DNA of 64,000 nt from Oreohelix idahoensis (Eukaryota; Mollusca; Gastropoda; Stylommatophora; Oreohelicidae), in NCBI GenBank assembly GCA_024509875.1, contig JAMPIV010004902.1, positions 124,001 to 188,000 on the forward strand, given 5' to 3'. Shown here piece after piece: positions 1 through 12,239 of the stretch (the stretch's first letter is position 1; each line of letters begins with the position of its first letter). Position numbers and translations under genes: made by a program. The notes under the pieces were generated by a model. That model worked only from the letters and a program-made list of their open reading frames with translations, did not search any database and had not been told where the DNA came from.

Positions 1-2
1 GA

Positions 3-1607
3 ACAAACTATAAAATTGACAAAAAGGGGAAGGAAAAAGTTTATCATGTAAACCTGTTAAAGAAGTATCTGGACAGACCACTCCAGGAAAGTACCCCCTT
101 ATTGACCTTGGCTATTGCAACCCAGATGCAAAAGGAACCACTCACCTCACATGAATACCCATTACATCCTTGTGAAACAGCAGCACAGGTAAAAGTCAGT
201 AAGCACCTGACTAAAAACCAGAGGGAGAGAGTTCAACAGGTTCTGGAGGAACATACAGATGTATTAACAGATAAACCAGGCCATACAAATTTACTACAGT
301 ATGACATGAAACTGGTAGACTCAAACCCAATCTGTATGAGAGCCTATTCTATTCCGTTCGCGAAGGAGAAGGCATTGAAGGAAGAAATAGAGTATTTGTT
401 GAAGGAGGGGATTATTTCGCACAGTGAATCATCTTTTAGTTCTAGTGTCGTTTTGTTGAGAAAACCGTCTGGGGAACACAGATTGTGCATAGATTACAGG
501 AAACTGAATGCTGTCACAGAAGGACAAGTGGATCCATTACCAGACACAAAACAGCTATTTGCCAGACTGAACAAGGCAAAATACTTTTCAAAGGTGGATC
601 TTAGTAAAGGCTATTACCAGATCCCAGTGAAGCCGGAAGTGAGACCTTATTTGGCTTTTAGCACTTCGGATGGACATTATGAATTCAATATGCTACCATT
701 CGGACTGAAAAATGCTCCGAGTGTGTTTTCAAGGATGATGCGAAAATTGTTGGACCCCCTGAATAACCCATGTATCACAAATTTCATGGATGATATTCTC
801 GTCGCCACAGAGACATTTGAAGAACACATTGAAGCTCTGGAGATGTTGTTTGATAGACTTCGGGAGGCAAACTTAACTGCTAGGCCCACAAAATGTTGTA
901 TTGGATGCAAAGAGTTGGAATTCTTGGGACACACGGTATATCAGGGTAATATGACCCCTGATCCTAAGAATTTGGAAAAACTGCAGAGAGCACCTAGGCC
1001 GCAAACAAAAAAGGACGTGCGATCATTCGTGTCGTTATGCGGATTTTATCAGAAATACATCAAAAATTTTAACGCTATTTGTGCTCCTCTGACTGATCTG
1101 ACTCGCAAGGGACTTCCAGATAAAATTATTTGGACTGCACAATGTGAACTAGCGTTCCAAGAGTTAAAGGAAAAACTCACTAGCAAGCCTATTCTCAAAC
1201 TGCCTGATTTGACACAGGACTTTGTCTTAAGAACCGATGCAAGTAATGTAGGACTCGGAGGGGCTTTGTTGCAAAGATCATCTTCACCTGATGGGGAACT
1301 TAAACCAGTCGCTTATGCAAGCCGCAAATTGAATAAGGCGGAACAAGGATACTCCACAAGCGAAAAAGAATGTTTAGCATTAATCTGGGCAATAAAGAAG
1401 TTTCAAATCTATCTGTATGGTAGGACATTTGTGGTGGAGACGGACCATCAGCCTCTTGTGTTCTTGTCTCAGGCTAAGCATGAAAACGCAAGATTGCTGA
1501 GGTGGTCTTTATTGCTTCAACCTTATCAGTTTAGTATCCAATATATCCCAGGCAAATTGAATGTCGGTGCAGATTTCCTCAGTCGGCACCCCTGTGATCA
1601 AAATTAG
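3..1607 (+). CDS. Gmr1-like Ty3/gypsy Pol, integrase tail + RT + RNase H (element A, 5' end outside window)
   Basis: The frame is open from the window edge to a stop at 1605-1607, so the start lies upstream. The first ~30 codons (NYKID, then HVNLLKKYL) match the C-terminal tail of the integrase in elements B and C. RT follows directly: LCIDYRKLN, FSKVDLSKGYYQIP and the catalytic FMDD at 783-794. RNase H comes next with LRTDAS, EKECLAL, VETDHQPL and GADFLSR. Integrase sequence upstream of RT is the Gmr1-type order. No stop or frameshift interrupts the visible part. The product would copy element RNA into cDNA in cytoplasmic particles (family knowledge). Whether the full element is intact cannot be judged from its 3' end. 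Confidence 0.9.
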   Translation, partial: TNYKIDKKGKEKVYHVNLLKKYLDRPLQESTPLLTLAIATQMQKEPLTSHEYPLHPCETAAQVKVSKHLTKNQRERVQQVLEEHTDVLTDKPGHTNLLQYDMKLVDSNPICMRAYSIPFAKEKALKEEIEYLLKEGIISHSESSFSSSVVLLRKPSGEHRLCIDYRKLNAVTEGQVDPLPDTKQLFARLNKAKYFSKVDLSKGYYQIPVKPEVRPYLAFSTSDGHYEFNMLPFGLKNAPSVFSRMMRKLLDPLNNPCITNFMDDILVATETFEEHIEALEMLFDRLREANLTARPTKCCIGCKELEFLGHTVYQGNMTPDPKNLEKLQRAPRPQTKKDVRSFVSLCGFYQKYIKNFNAICAPLTDLTRKGLPDKIIWTAQCELAFQELKEKLTSKPILKLPDLTQDFVLRTDASNVGLGGALLQRSSSPDGELKPVAYASRKLNKAEQGYSTSEKECLALIWAIKKFQIYLYGRTFVVETDHQPLVFLSQAKHENARLLRWSLLLQPYQFSIQYIPGKLNVGADFLSRHPCDQN

Positions 1608-1681
1608 AGTAGTGGCAGACGTGAGGAGTAATTTTACCTATGTGTATCGCTGGTTTTGGAACTTGCCATAGGCATGTTTTC

Positions 1682-1694
1682 AAGTGGGGAGATG
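1682..1694 (+). other. polypurine tract of element A
   Basis: A purine-rich run (AAGTGGGGAGA) lies immediately before the TG-starting LTR and about 75 bases after the pol stop. This is the expected place for the plus-strand primer of an LTR element. Confidence 0.7.
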
Positions 1695-3897
1695 TGTAGT
1701 GAAATTGACAGAGATACAACGGTAAAATCCCTCCAAAGATAACATTTAAGGATAAAAACATAATGCGTAGGCTGCTGAAGTACATGATCGCCTAGACCGC
1801 GGGTCATCATCCTCCATAATAATTGACTTGCTAGACAGGAGGGGAACGGCGGATCAAAAAAGGAAAAAAATATGACTGGAAAGGCTAGGAGACGCAATTG
1901 GGGGGGATGGAGGAAAGAAAAAAAATCACGTCCCCCAAATTGACACGAGGTACGGAAATGGACGCTTTTGCGATACCAAGCTTTTGATTTGAATGGAGCG
2001 GTAAAACGCAGATGTTAGGAATATTACAAAAATTAAAAAGTAATTTTTTCTTAATATTAATGTTAGGAATATAAAAATTAGCTGGCCGGATGGCCTATTC
2101 TGAGCAGTGAACTAAGATGGTCTTAATTTTACAAACGGATAGATAATATTGAAGATAATGACAAAAGACAGTGTAGTTCACATCATCGACAGACTGTGTT
2201 GAATAAAAAAGTGTCGCAATTTGCACACAAAAACACGACCTTGGACGCAGGTGTTCAAATCTACGTGGTATGGAGGAAAGGGGATATTGTGGTGGCTGTG
2301 TCTAAAAATAACTTTTAACGACAAAATTTTGGAGGGGAGAGAAAGGTTGGTTCAAAAACCAAGCACATTTTTTTAGAAACACAAGTAGAGACGGACAGAC
2401 TAACAGATAAACATCCATACTTGACTGAAGCATGACTGAAATGACTTTATGGTAGGAAATTTGAAATTTAAAATAAACCGAGGCAGTGATTGGCCACAGA
2501 CAATCATATCATTAGCGCTCAGACGCGAAAGTGGGGCCATTCTTCAATAGTTGTTCAGTGATAGACACAGATTTTAAAGTGTGGTGATTCCATATGAAAG
2601 CAAGTGAAATAAATTTAGGGACGCCATACTATAGCCAGCAGCTCAGCTGAGTTTTGCTAGCAATTCTGTGTTATTTATTCATAATCTGGTAAGATTGAAA
2701 TTATTTCCTTATATATTTTGAATATTGTTTCATGTTTGAGTGATTTGATACTGCCATATCGAAATATAGCCTTACAAACAAGTAGGGATTTGCTCTAGAC
2801 CCCCCGCCCTAGTCAGGGTCTAGGGACCAACAATGTACATAAACTCCAGCAAGGATTATGCAAGACAGATCAAGTGTTGAGAATAATGATACATATTACC
2901 TATCCTCTTTTAGGGCCGAAAACTAATAAACATTTTTCAGGATCTATGGTCTGGGAGGATCTATCTGATGTAAAACCACCATGGTAAATGTGCTGTTTGG
3001 TCAGAGAGATCTGACCTGTCTGTATGATGTGGTTGTTGTGTCACTGTTGTGTGTCCAGACGTGGGTAGAGAATAGATTTTGACACATGGCCCATACTTTG
3101 ATTGCAGAGCTGCGAGTTTCTGTCGTCAACAAAGCAGTGTCTATTCAGTTGGTGACTTTACTCGAGTGTATCTGTGCAGTATTTGTGACAGAGACCACCA
3201 TTATTGCCCGCCAGCACGGAGAGGTGGGACCACCTGATTTCAGCACCAGAGCGACAACTACCAGATGAGTGAGCCTCTGGTCTGCTGGACTTTCACCAAC
3301 GCCCTTTAGTTACTAAGAACCCCATAAAGATTCCCACCATTTTCTGGACACTGTGTAGTCAATATAGACAGGTGTGATGAGGCCACCCCAACAGCACAAA
3401 CAGTACTATCCTCCCAAGTAGATGAATACTAGAACATTTTAATAAAACTAACTAGTATAGTACATATATATGTACACTATTGCATTTATGATATACTATT
3501 CCATGCATTTCTTTTTCAAAATCTCTAAATCTTTTTAAGTTCTGGTCAACCTAAAAAATTGACACAGAACAAAATAAATGTAATATAATTTTATCAAAAT
3601 TTTTACACACGTGAGTTAGTTCAGTGTATTTTAACAATTATTAATATTATTAGTCTTGTTACATATCTGTGGGTATATTTATAATCCATTACACCATACT
3701 ACATAGCATAACCCTAGACACTTTACGTAGCCACATTCATAAAAAAAAAAAAAATTAAGTGTGAGGTCGTAGTGGTAGCAAGAAAGGCCTTCTGACAATT
3801 CACCACTACATTTTATCTCAGGAGCCTTCACAGCTGGCCTCATACAATTTACATTTAGTAATAACACCATCATACAATACCATCAAACACCACTACA
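1695..3897 (+). repeat. 3' LTR of element A (LTR family A, about 2.2 kb)
   Basis: It begins TGTAGTG and ends CACTACA, a perfect 7-bp terminal inversion. Its whole length is paralogous to the solo LTR at 28691-37131 once the insertions there are removed. The base after the end starts ATGAC, and family B LTR sequence resumes at once. In the uninterrupted family B copies (12240-14464 and 59623-62037) the same ATGACCTAG stretch is continuous. Element A therefore inserted into the element B 5' LTR. No coding region was found in this LTR. Confidence 0.85.
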
Positions 3898-5687
3898 ATG
3901 ACCTAGATTTAATATTTCATTCATTCCATACACGGCGTAACTAAAAGACAGATAAAGCAGGAGAGAGAGAGGGGCGAATGAAGGCAGGAAGCATGCAATA
4001 CTAAACACGCGTCGCGCGATACACAATTGCTGCCATCACGCGTGTAAGGCCACATGCACTAACTTTTTTTCAGACGGACAGTGATAAAAACACTAACCTT
4101 CCCAGAGTTAGGTTTTAAAAAACCTGGAAAACGCTTATTAGGAAAGATGACATTAGATGGGTTTACGTTTGAAAACATGACAGTACCCAGACACCACATG
4201 GGGATGGAAGTGAACAGGAGGTGGTAGAAAATACATGTTTTGAACGCAGCCACTTAGCTCTTTTAAATTTGTATATTTGGGTTCCTTAGGGCTTGCTGAC
4301 AAAGAATATGTAAAACGTTACGCAAATAGTCTAGGAATTACCAAGTTATGGCCAAAATAAAATAGTGGGGGTGCCTGACAGCATGAAATCATTTCTGCTC
4401 ATAAAATTTTTTTTATAACGTGTTTGTAAAAACATTACGTTACGGAAATAGCCTACCATGTTAACTCCTATTTGATTGGAGCGCAACAAATGTAAGACTA
4501 AACACGATTGGTCGGGCTATAAATACTATCTTGTGTTGTCAGGGGAAACGTGAAAAGGTGTACTTTTCTGAAAAGATGTGTAGACATGGTTGTCGTGGAA
4601 CGACTCTCCCCGACTTCTTTCTTCTGTCTATTATTTTTTTTCCCTCTACAAATTTCTCCTATCATTTGACAAGAAACCAAAAGTCTCTCTCTCTCTCGCT
4701 AGTCTTAGATTTAACAGTATTTCACTAGCTGAATTCTCACGGCAAAAGGTAATAAATTATTCCCCCACCAGCGAAAGTCGAAGGTGGAACACGGTACAAC
4801 GATTCGAACAGGAAGTCGACAGTCTTTGTTGTTCACGAACTGGACGCATGTAAAACAGCCGGAAACGATGGACGCTAGTGCGAGTTGAAATGAAGGTAAC
4901 TTTATACCCCTGGGACCAGAACAGAATTTGCACACAACCCACCCCTGCCCGGAACACATCCTGGAATTGGAGGGAATTTTAAGCATTCTTCTTGTAACCA
5001 TCATTCGGAGCAGACACTCTGGGCCCAAGTGGGCATTTCATGTTGCGAAATAGTTGTAGTGAATTCGTTGAGCGAAGTAAGTAGATCTAATACTGCTGAT
5101 TTTATAACATGAATAATCATATGTTTATCAACAGCTTGCTATTGCAGTAACTTTTTGTTAAAGTTTAAATGCATTTCATTTTCAGTGACAATAACTGTTA
5201 TTTGCATCTTTACAGATCACTCAAACTAATGTATGAGTTTGCAAAGTTCCTAAACCTAATTAACTCCTGATCTTTATCTCACAGCCTGGCAGAAATAAGA
5301 CAGGGTTAAAATAATTGATGTACATTATTGTTGTTACTTTGAGATTTGCATATTGATCCAAGCAAAATAGAAGTGTATTAGTGGTTCTTCTATTTTCTAT
5401 TTCTTATAAGGCTTCTGTGTTCTCTGTCAAGACTACAAACTTGATAACAGTGTTCTCAATCACTTCTTCTCACTTTGTCACATAAGGGACATTAATGTGT
5501 TTTTCATTATGGAAGGTTCTTTACATGTATTTAATGCAATCCTATGCATATACCATGTTGTATGATTGAAGAACTATTTTATTATCAGTTATATGAATGT
5601 TATTTTCTACAGGAACCAGGACTTTAAGAATGTTTACAAGTATTTAACTATTTAATGAATTTACCACTTTGACTGACAAAATGTAAG

Positions 5688-5980
5688 TCAGCAGTTCTCA
5701 AGCCTTGAGACCATGACGACCCTTCAAATGATTTACTGCTCGAGTAAGCAAGAATGTAAATCATTGGTTCTCAGACCTTGGCAGCAATGACACCCAACCA
5801 AGTTAAAGCAGCATAGGAAACTATTACCCAGTGGTTCTCAAACCATTGTTGACAGTGACCCCGGAATTAAAATACTGCTCTATGGGCACTAGGTGAACCA
5901 GTGGTTCTCAACCATTTGATGACCCCAGCCCCTACCTCACAGTTTGTGAAACTCATTGCCACATGGGGAAAACCACTGCT
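5688..5980. repeat. tandem ~68-72 bp units starting CAGTGGTTCTCAAACC-like
   Basis: Four degenerate units start near 5689, 5762, 5830 and 5899, each opening with a variant of AGTGGTTCTCAAACC. That motif resembles the termini of Charlie-type hAT transposons. The last unit also has a reversed partner (AACCACTG, near 5971-5978). No 8-bp target duplication was found. Confidence 0.5.
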
Positions 5981-6186
5981 GTAAATAAGCAGACAGCCAG
6001 ATAGAGACTGAGAACTCAAGATACACTATAATGTCAGTTAAGAAGTGGTAGTTCATATCTAATAGATAACACAGTTACTAAATAGTAGTTAACCTTGTGT
6101 TAATTTAATTTCTGATGGACGCTTACCGGCCATCAGACTTAGGAGATGACTGCTCTTGAAACCACTAATGGGATTTCAATTGTTTC

Positions 6187-6355
6187 CAGTCCACCCAGGT
6201 TGCGGTTACGAGGTACTAACCCAGGTTGCGGTTACAAGGTAGAAACCCAGGTTGCGGTTACACAGTACTAAACCAGGTTGCGGTTACCAGATACTAACCC
6301 AGGTTGCGGTTACCAGATACTAAACCAGGTTGCGGTTACCAGATACCTAAACCAG
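6187..6355. repeat. 29-bp minisatellite, about 6 copies
   Basis: The core CCAGGTTGCGGTTAC repeats about every 29 bases, joined by variable GGTACTAA-like linkers. It is absent from the other family B LTRs, so it came with the 4590-7174 insertion. Confidence 0.85.
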
Positions 6356-8636
6356 GTCCAGGGTACAAGTCCATGGTACCAAGATTACCCTTACCCAACC
6401 TTATCCTATCACCCAGTAACCATCCCACACATCCCATAAACAGAAGAGGCATTCAGCAGAGGTGACTTACCCCATCCTTATCTGTGATGTGCACTGAGTC
6501 CAGGGAAGCAGACTCTGACACCCTCTGAACCCATTAACTGTTATAAGACCAACCTACTGGGGCAGACCAAACCAAGAGAGTTCGAACCAAAATCATCTCC
6601 GCAGCTACTACAGTCCTTGAGGAGATGAGTATTAACACCTACCAGCAACACTACCATAGAAAAGATCTCTGGTCCAAGTGATGACCACACTAGTTGATTT
6701 TTTTTTTATAAACAGTAGAGCTAAACTTTTTTTCATATTTATATGTGTATATAAAAATGTAAGATTCCATACCCTTTTATCCAACTTTACATAACAGAGT
6801 CTGTTGTTATTTTTCTTGTTAACTTTATTTGGGTTGTATTTTGTTTTAAATATAAATCTACACCCTGGGGGCTCAGCCATAATTCAATTAATTTCTATTG
6901 GGTCGGGATATTTTAAATGTGGCTGGACACCAAATCTCTTTCTCAACCTTATGTGCTTTACACAGTCCTTTTTGTAGGATTCCTGAGGAAGAATTTATCG
7001 TCCAGAAAATATCTTGTTTAGGTACCAGAATTCTCTTTTAAGTAAATTTCTAGTACACTATTTCCCGAGGAGAGGCAGTTTTCTTCAAACTCGGAAGCTA
7101 TCAATAAGACATTATTATCTGTATTCTTCCATTCCATTCAAGCTGTCCTATCTCCTCAAAACACCTTGCGACAATGGTTTGATTGGGTAGAGCTGCGAAT
7201 ATACTCAATTCAGAGCGTCTGTTCCTTGCCACATCTTGTAATAAACCTACTAAGAAGCAGTGCGTTGAGCACCAGTGTATATTTTTTATAAAATAAAGCC
7301 TGGGACATCGGCAGATCGGAGTTGTGCTATATTCATTGCCAGTCAACGAAACTGTTTATTATTTCCATAAATTGTGGTAAGCTTGATATATTCAATATCT
7401 TTTAATGAAAATTGAATGTAAATTGATAATTTATGCCTGTATATATGTGTAGTTCAGTAGCGAACATGATGTAAAGCCTATAGTGCTCCAGCCTGAACAG
7501 AAGGTATCGGAGGAAAGTAAAACTGCATGGAATGGCCAAACAGTACACTGACACCTAGATTATTGACTAGAAAGAAATAATGCTGGAATTGCAGAGGCGT
7601 AGTAACCATTAGGGAGGGAAATACTGGTATAAAGTATTTCAGATGAAGCTGACAGTTGGCCTAACGCTCTGAACTCAATGTTTGTGATGTATTGTGCTCA
7701 GTGTAGACATAGAGTATAAATAGTTCTGAAGTAGGAGGTACAACCTTCTTGTTTCAGGGACCGTGGTCTTAAAGTTATTGAGCAGCACCTGGGCAGAGCT
7801 TTGCTGAAGCCAGAGGCGGACAGCATACTCCTTGGTCCATATAGCAACCAGTGGGGTGGCTCCAGAACTCATTAAAGTAATCGAGCAGAGGAGTCTTTTA
7901 CTGCAGTCATCACGAAAGATAAGAGAGTGTGGCCATGGAGCTCAACATTATGTAACCCCATCTTAAAATGACATTGTAAAATAAAATTAAGAGGGGAATT
8001 TAATTGTTTTAATACCAGGAACTGAGAACATCTCCAATACTAGTTCCAATAGAAACAAACTATTGAAGTCATGATGACAAATACCAACAGAGCTTGAACA
8101 AAACAAAACCAGTACTACCTCATATTACTACTACACAACTGACACACATAGGATACTATTAATGATATATGTCACTACAAGATTCATATTAATAAATTCT
8201 GTACATATAACTTGTAATTAAAATTGATTGTGATTCCTGGTTCCCTTTGTATGTGAATCAGGACACATATACATTCATGACAGCACTGAATACATATTGT
8301 TATTTGAAAAGTTATCAGTGACTCCTTTAAGATATCCTCGTAGAGTGTTTTATGTATGTGAGTGTCACAGTGTTGTCAAGTGTGGTGGAATAAATTAAAT
8401 TGTTTATCTGTCTGTTGTTGTTATGACTTACACTTCATCATACACATACCCTAGACATATAACGTAGTCATCACACTATTCCAGAATAATTCTGACTGAG
8501 GTATACATATGTGGCAGCAAGTAAGGTTATCTATAATACACTACTCTTATTAGATATAGATACCTTCACCGCTGATCTCAGTCAGTACACTAAGTCCCCT
8601 ATAAATATTTATAACATCCCACTTTACCACATATAT

Positions 8637-8654
8637 TGGGGTCTCGCTCGGGAT
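8637..8654 (+). other. candidate primer-binding site of element B
   Basis: Five bases after the LTR end, the sequence TGGGGTCTCGCTCGGGAT starts with TGG (complement of a tRNA 3' CCA). The tRNA was not identified. Confidence 0.5.
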
Positions 8655-8834
8655 TTTGAATCTTTCCCTATTAAAAATATTGGGGGTAATTCACTTCAGG
8701 GAATGATAAGAATTAAAAGGTATCCTTGGGTGAAAATAAATAAGGTTGAGCTCACAGTGCCTGTGTTGTCCTGAATTAATTAGTCATAGATAAAATTGTT
8801 TAGTTAAATATTTTAGACATTTATCTGTTAGAAA

Positions 8835-10844
8835 ATGGCCGACCTGGCAAAATTTCGATCTGCTGCTGTACAGACTGCGAAGGAGTTAGGAATGGACGGG
8901 CAAATTATGATTTCTTTTGTCACTGCTGAATGTGAGAAATATATTGAACGGGAAGAAAGAAGATTAGAAAAAGAGGCCGAAAGAAAATTAGAGGCTGAGA
9001 CTAAGAGGTTGCAGATTGAGGCTGAGGCTAAGAGGTTGCAGATTGAGGCTGAGGCTAAGAGGTTGCAGATTGAGGCTGACAAAGAGGCTAAGAAATTGGA
9101 GGCAGAAGAAAGAAGATTGACTGCAGAGAGGGAAGCAGAAAAGGAGGAGAAGAGATTACAAAGGGAACATGAGTTACGACTAAGGGAGTTTGAGTTTTAA
9201 GGCCATGCTCCTGAAAATGGTGCCAGTCCCTTTGCCTCTGATGCTACTGCTAGCCAGGGAGCCTCAACCTCAGCTATGAATTTTCATTTAGATCATTTTG
9301 TTGAGAAAGACGATGATATAGAGAGCTATCTAAATAGGTATGAACTATTAGCTACCACGTATGGGTTAGAGAGAGAAAGGTGGAGCTTAAAGTTATCTCA
9401 AGGACTTCGTGGGGCAGCTTATGAAGTTTTTGCAAAAATGAGCAGAGGTGATCAGGAAAATTATGACATGCTAAAGCAGGCTCTTTTGTTAAGATATGAA
9501 AAGAATGCAGAATTTTATAGGAAAAAATTTAGGAATGCTAAACTACTGTCAGGTGAAACCTATCACCAGTTCTCTGCACGAATAGAGACATACTTGGAGA
9601 AATGGACTTCTCTGGGGAAAACCCAAGATCTTAAGGAAATGGTCCTTATAGAGCAATTAAGAGAGTCCATGGCTCCAGACCTGAGAAAGTTTCTCATGGA
9701 ACAAGGTGCAGAGAGGCTGGGTGAGTTGCTAAATGTTGCTGAAAGGTATCAAGCGGCTCAAGCAGAGGTAACAGGTAATAAAAAGAAACAAGTGGATAAC
9801 TTTAGGGCACCACAGAACTTTAATAAATTTGATCCTAGGGATCAAAACAAAGGTAAGCACCAGTTTGATAGGCCACGGTATGAAAATAAAAATAAATTCC
9901 CACAATTCGATGAATGGAAATATGATGAAAGAAAATCTTTCAACCAAGGGAAAAGGTGGTGTAAAAATTGTCAGATGGACAATCATGACACTGACCGTTG
10001 CAGAAGGAAACCTGTGTATATGGCCACCCTTCAGGTCAGGTCGACCTCAAGACAGGAGGAGGATATTATGTTGGATACCACTCCAGAAGAGATGAGGAAG
10101 GCACAGGCTGGGGATAAAACACTCAAGCCTTGTTTCAGGAAATTGTCAACTTGTCGTACAACTCCAGGCAAGGGAGATTTTTACATGAAAAACAAGTTGA
10201 TGTATAGGAAGACTGGAGCTAGATCCAAAGGTCAGGGACAGCTGGTACTTCCTAAAAGATATAGGACAGACTTAATAAGGAGCCTACATGTGAAACCAGA
10301 TGGGGACCATGAGAAGATAGGTACCATCATTCAAAAGGTGGCTCACAATTATTATTGGCCCAAAGCAAGATGGGACATTGAGAATTTTGTAGAAAGGTGT
10401 AGCATAGCACATGAGGGAACACCCACAAGTGGGAACATTGATCAGGACCTGGACACGCCACGGGGCAAAATTAGGCCTGATAATAAAAAGAAAAATAGAT
10501 TTGATAAAGTGGACCAAATGGAATGGGAAGCCCCTTTTCACGGACAAGCTTCACTTAACTGTTTTACAATGGCCACTATGCAGAGAGTGCAAAAAGATGT
10601 CTTACCCCAGGATAAGCCGAAAATCCCTCAATCGGACTTAAACAAACTGGAGGAAGAGGATGTAGAGAGGAAATCTCTCATCAAGAATTTTAAGTGGGGA
10701 GAAAGCCCCAAAAGAAAAATTGGTAGCGGTCGTTTTATGCATGATAATTCTGGGAAGAAAAATCATCACTATAGAGCTTCGAGTGGAAGAGACCATACCG
10801 GTGCATGGACAAATAGGTCCACACAATTAAAGGTCCATATGTAG
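8835..10844 (+). pseudogene. element B gag-like frame fused to an integrase zinc-binding remnant
   Basis: One frame runs from ATG 8835 to 10844, broken by an in-frame TAA at 9198-9200. The N-terminal ~120 residues are charged and coiled-coil-like, with repeated KRLQIEAEA units. After the stop comes a capsid-like region (ESYLNRYELLATTYGLERER; RKFLMEQGAERL) matching the element C Gag. A zinc knuckle CX2CX4HX4C lies at 9960-10001, a nucleic-acid-binding mark of Gag. Then a degraded integrase H2C2 region follows (KPCFRKL, HNYYWPKARWDIENFVERC) with its last Cys lost. No protease DTG motif is present, so a deletion joined gag to integrase. The final ~150 residues match nothing I recognise. Confidence 0.75.
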
Positions 10845-10846
10845 CT

Positions 10847-11783
10847 TTGTTAAGAACGTGGACTGATGAAAAGGCAGAGGAAAACATTACATCTTCATAC
10901 CAATATGTGAATGAGCTGACCACTCGTTTAAAAACTGGCTGGAAACTTGCCAATGAAAATTTGAAACAAGCCAGGAAGAAACATGCTGCCTATTATAACA
11001 GGAAGGCGAAAGACAGAGATTTGGCTGTGGGAGAGAAGGTACTGCTTCTTCTCCCCGGGAGTCAGAATAAGTTACAGATTGGATGGCAAGGTCCATATAC
11101 AGTTTTAGAGAAGGTGTCTAGAAAAAATTATAAGATAGATAAGAAGGGGAAAAAAAAAAATCTATCATGTGAATCTCCTGAAGAAATATTTGGAAAGAGA
11201 ACCTCAGGAAGAGACACACTTGTTGACCTTGTCCATCGCCATGGAGATGAAAAAGGAACCACTTTCATCATTTGAATATCCATTACACCCCTGTGAGACA
11301 GCAGCACAGGTGAAAATCAGTACACATTTAACGAAAACTCAGAAAGAGAGAGTGCAACAGGTTCTAAATAATCATGCAGAGGTGTTAACAGACCGACCAG
11401 GGCATACAAACCTATTGGAATATGATATGAAACTGATAGACCCCACACCTGTCTGTATGAAACCATATTCGATTCTGTTTGCTAAGGAGAAAGCTTTGAA
11501 GGAAGAGATAGACTATCTGTTGAAGGAAGGAATAATTTCACACAGTGAATCCTCGTATAGTTCCGGTGTTGTACTCTTAAGGAAGCCTTCTGGAGAACAT
11601 AGACTCTGTATAGATTACAGGAGACTGAATGCTATTACAGAAGGACAGGTGGATCCATTGCCGGATACAAATCAGCTGTTTGCCAGACTAAATAAAGCTA
11701 AATATTTCTCAAAAGTGGATCTGAGTAAAGGATACTATCAGATTCCAGTAAAACCTGAGATCAGACAAAATTGTTGGATGTAA
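10847..11783 (+). pseudogene. element B integrase C-terminus + truncated RT
   Basis: Codons near 10850-11145 give the region between integrase core and RT (HAAYYNRKAKDRDLAVGEK, then IGWQGPYTVLEK, a GPF/Y-type module). The frame then shifts within an 11-A run at 11150-11160. From 11169 the RT N-terminal part follows: EYPLHPCETAAQVK, LCIDYRRLN, FSKVDLSKGYYQIP. It ends abruptly at 11783, before the catalytic FMDD. The integrase core that should precede it (D, D-35-E) is absent. It is very similar to element A over the shared part. Confidence 0.8.
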
Positions 11784-12239
11784 ACATTTCGGAGGAACGT
11801 AATGAATCCCTGAGTTGCCTCTTTGATTGAGGATATTCCGAATGTTTCATACAGGATAATAAGAAGATTATGGGATCCACTACGAAAACTCTGCTATCAC
11901 CAGGTATATGTTATCTCCTCATAACGTACATTTTGAGGGAAATATAATGTTCTCTGGACATGTCATTGCGCAGACTCAGAGAAGAGAAATGGTGAATACG
12001 GGTTGCGAAGCAGCATTAAGACAAGCAGTCACACTTGCGGCTGTTCAGTAACATAACCGAAATATATTATTGGTTGTAGACGTCTGAGGCAGATTTCATG
12101 AGTAGTGCCTACTCTGAATGGACCCAACTACATAAAACCATGATAGCACCACAGCAGAGTAAAGTCAAGTTGACTTACATTTATCTATGTGTATATAGAA
12201 TAAAGGACTGACATATAATGTCTGTTTTAAGAGGGGAGG
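11784..12239 (+). other. scrambled remnant of element B RT-RNase H and polypurine tract
   Basis: No long frame is present. Short pieces (for example FSGHVIA near 11950) recall the RT motif LEFLGHTV, suggesting shuffled or heavily mutated pol DNA. The end (TTTTAAGAGGGGAGG) is a polypurine tract like that of element C. Confidence 0.45.

Larger units (their letters stand above)
4590..7174. mobile_element. unclassified 2585-bp insertion in LTR-B
   Basis: The insertion is defined by comparing this LTR with two uninterrupted copies (12240-14464 and 59623-62037), where ACATGG is followed directly by TTTGATTGGG. It begins TTGTCG and ends CGACAA, a 6-bp terminal inversion. It is flanked by TGG at 4587-4589 and 7175-7177, a possible 3-bp duplication. 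It holds no recognisable protein, a block of hAT-terminus-like tandem units (5688-5980) and a 29-bp minisatellite (6187-6355). It could be a non-autonomous DNA transposon or a composite; the class is not determined. Confidence 0.6.
3898..8631 (+). repeat. 5' LTR of element B (family B), carrying a 2585-bp insertion
   Basis: It aligns with 12505-14464 and with the solo LTR 59888-62037, with very few differences. It ends ...TTTACCACA at 8631. Unlike the other two copies it is interrupted at 4590-7174. It keeps a ~164-bp block (around 8356-8520) that is deleted in the 3' LTR near 14356 but present in the solo copy. Short antisense frames here recur in all copies only because the LTR recurs. Confidence 0.85.

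Noticed and set aside
4059..4253. 64-codon minus-strand frame conserved at 12665-12859
   Set aside because: Conservation reflects duplicated LTRs of element B, not selection on a protein.
7675..7872. 65-codon minus-strand frame repeated at 13671-13868
   Set aside because: Same reason: LTR-B duplication; the solo copy at 61.1 kb has changes and no comparable frame.
9729..9986. Antisense frames across gag and pol of the LTR elements
   Set aside because: Shadows of the real coding strand, with no family match.
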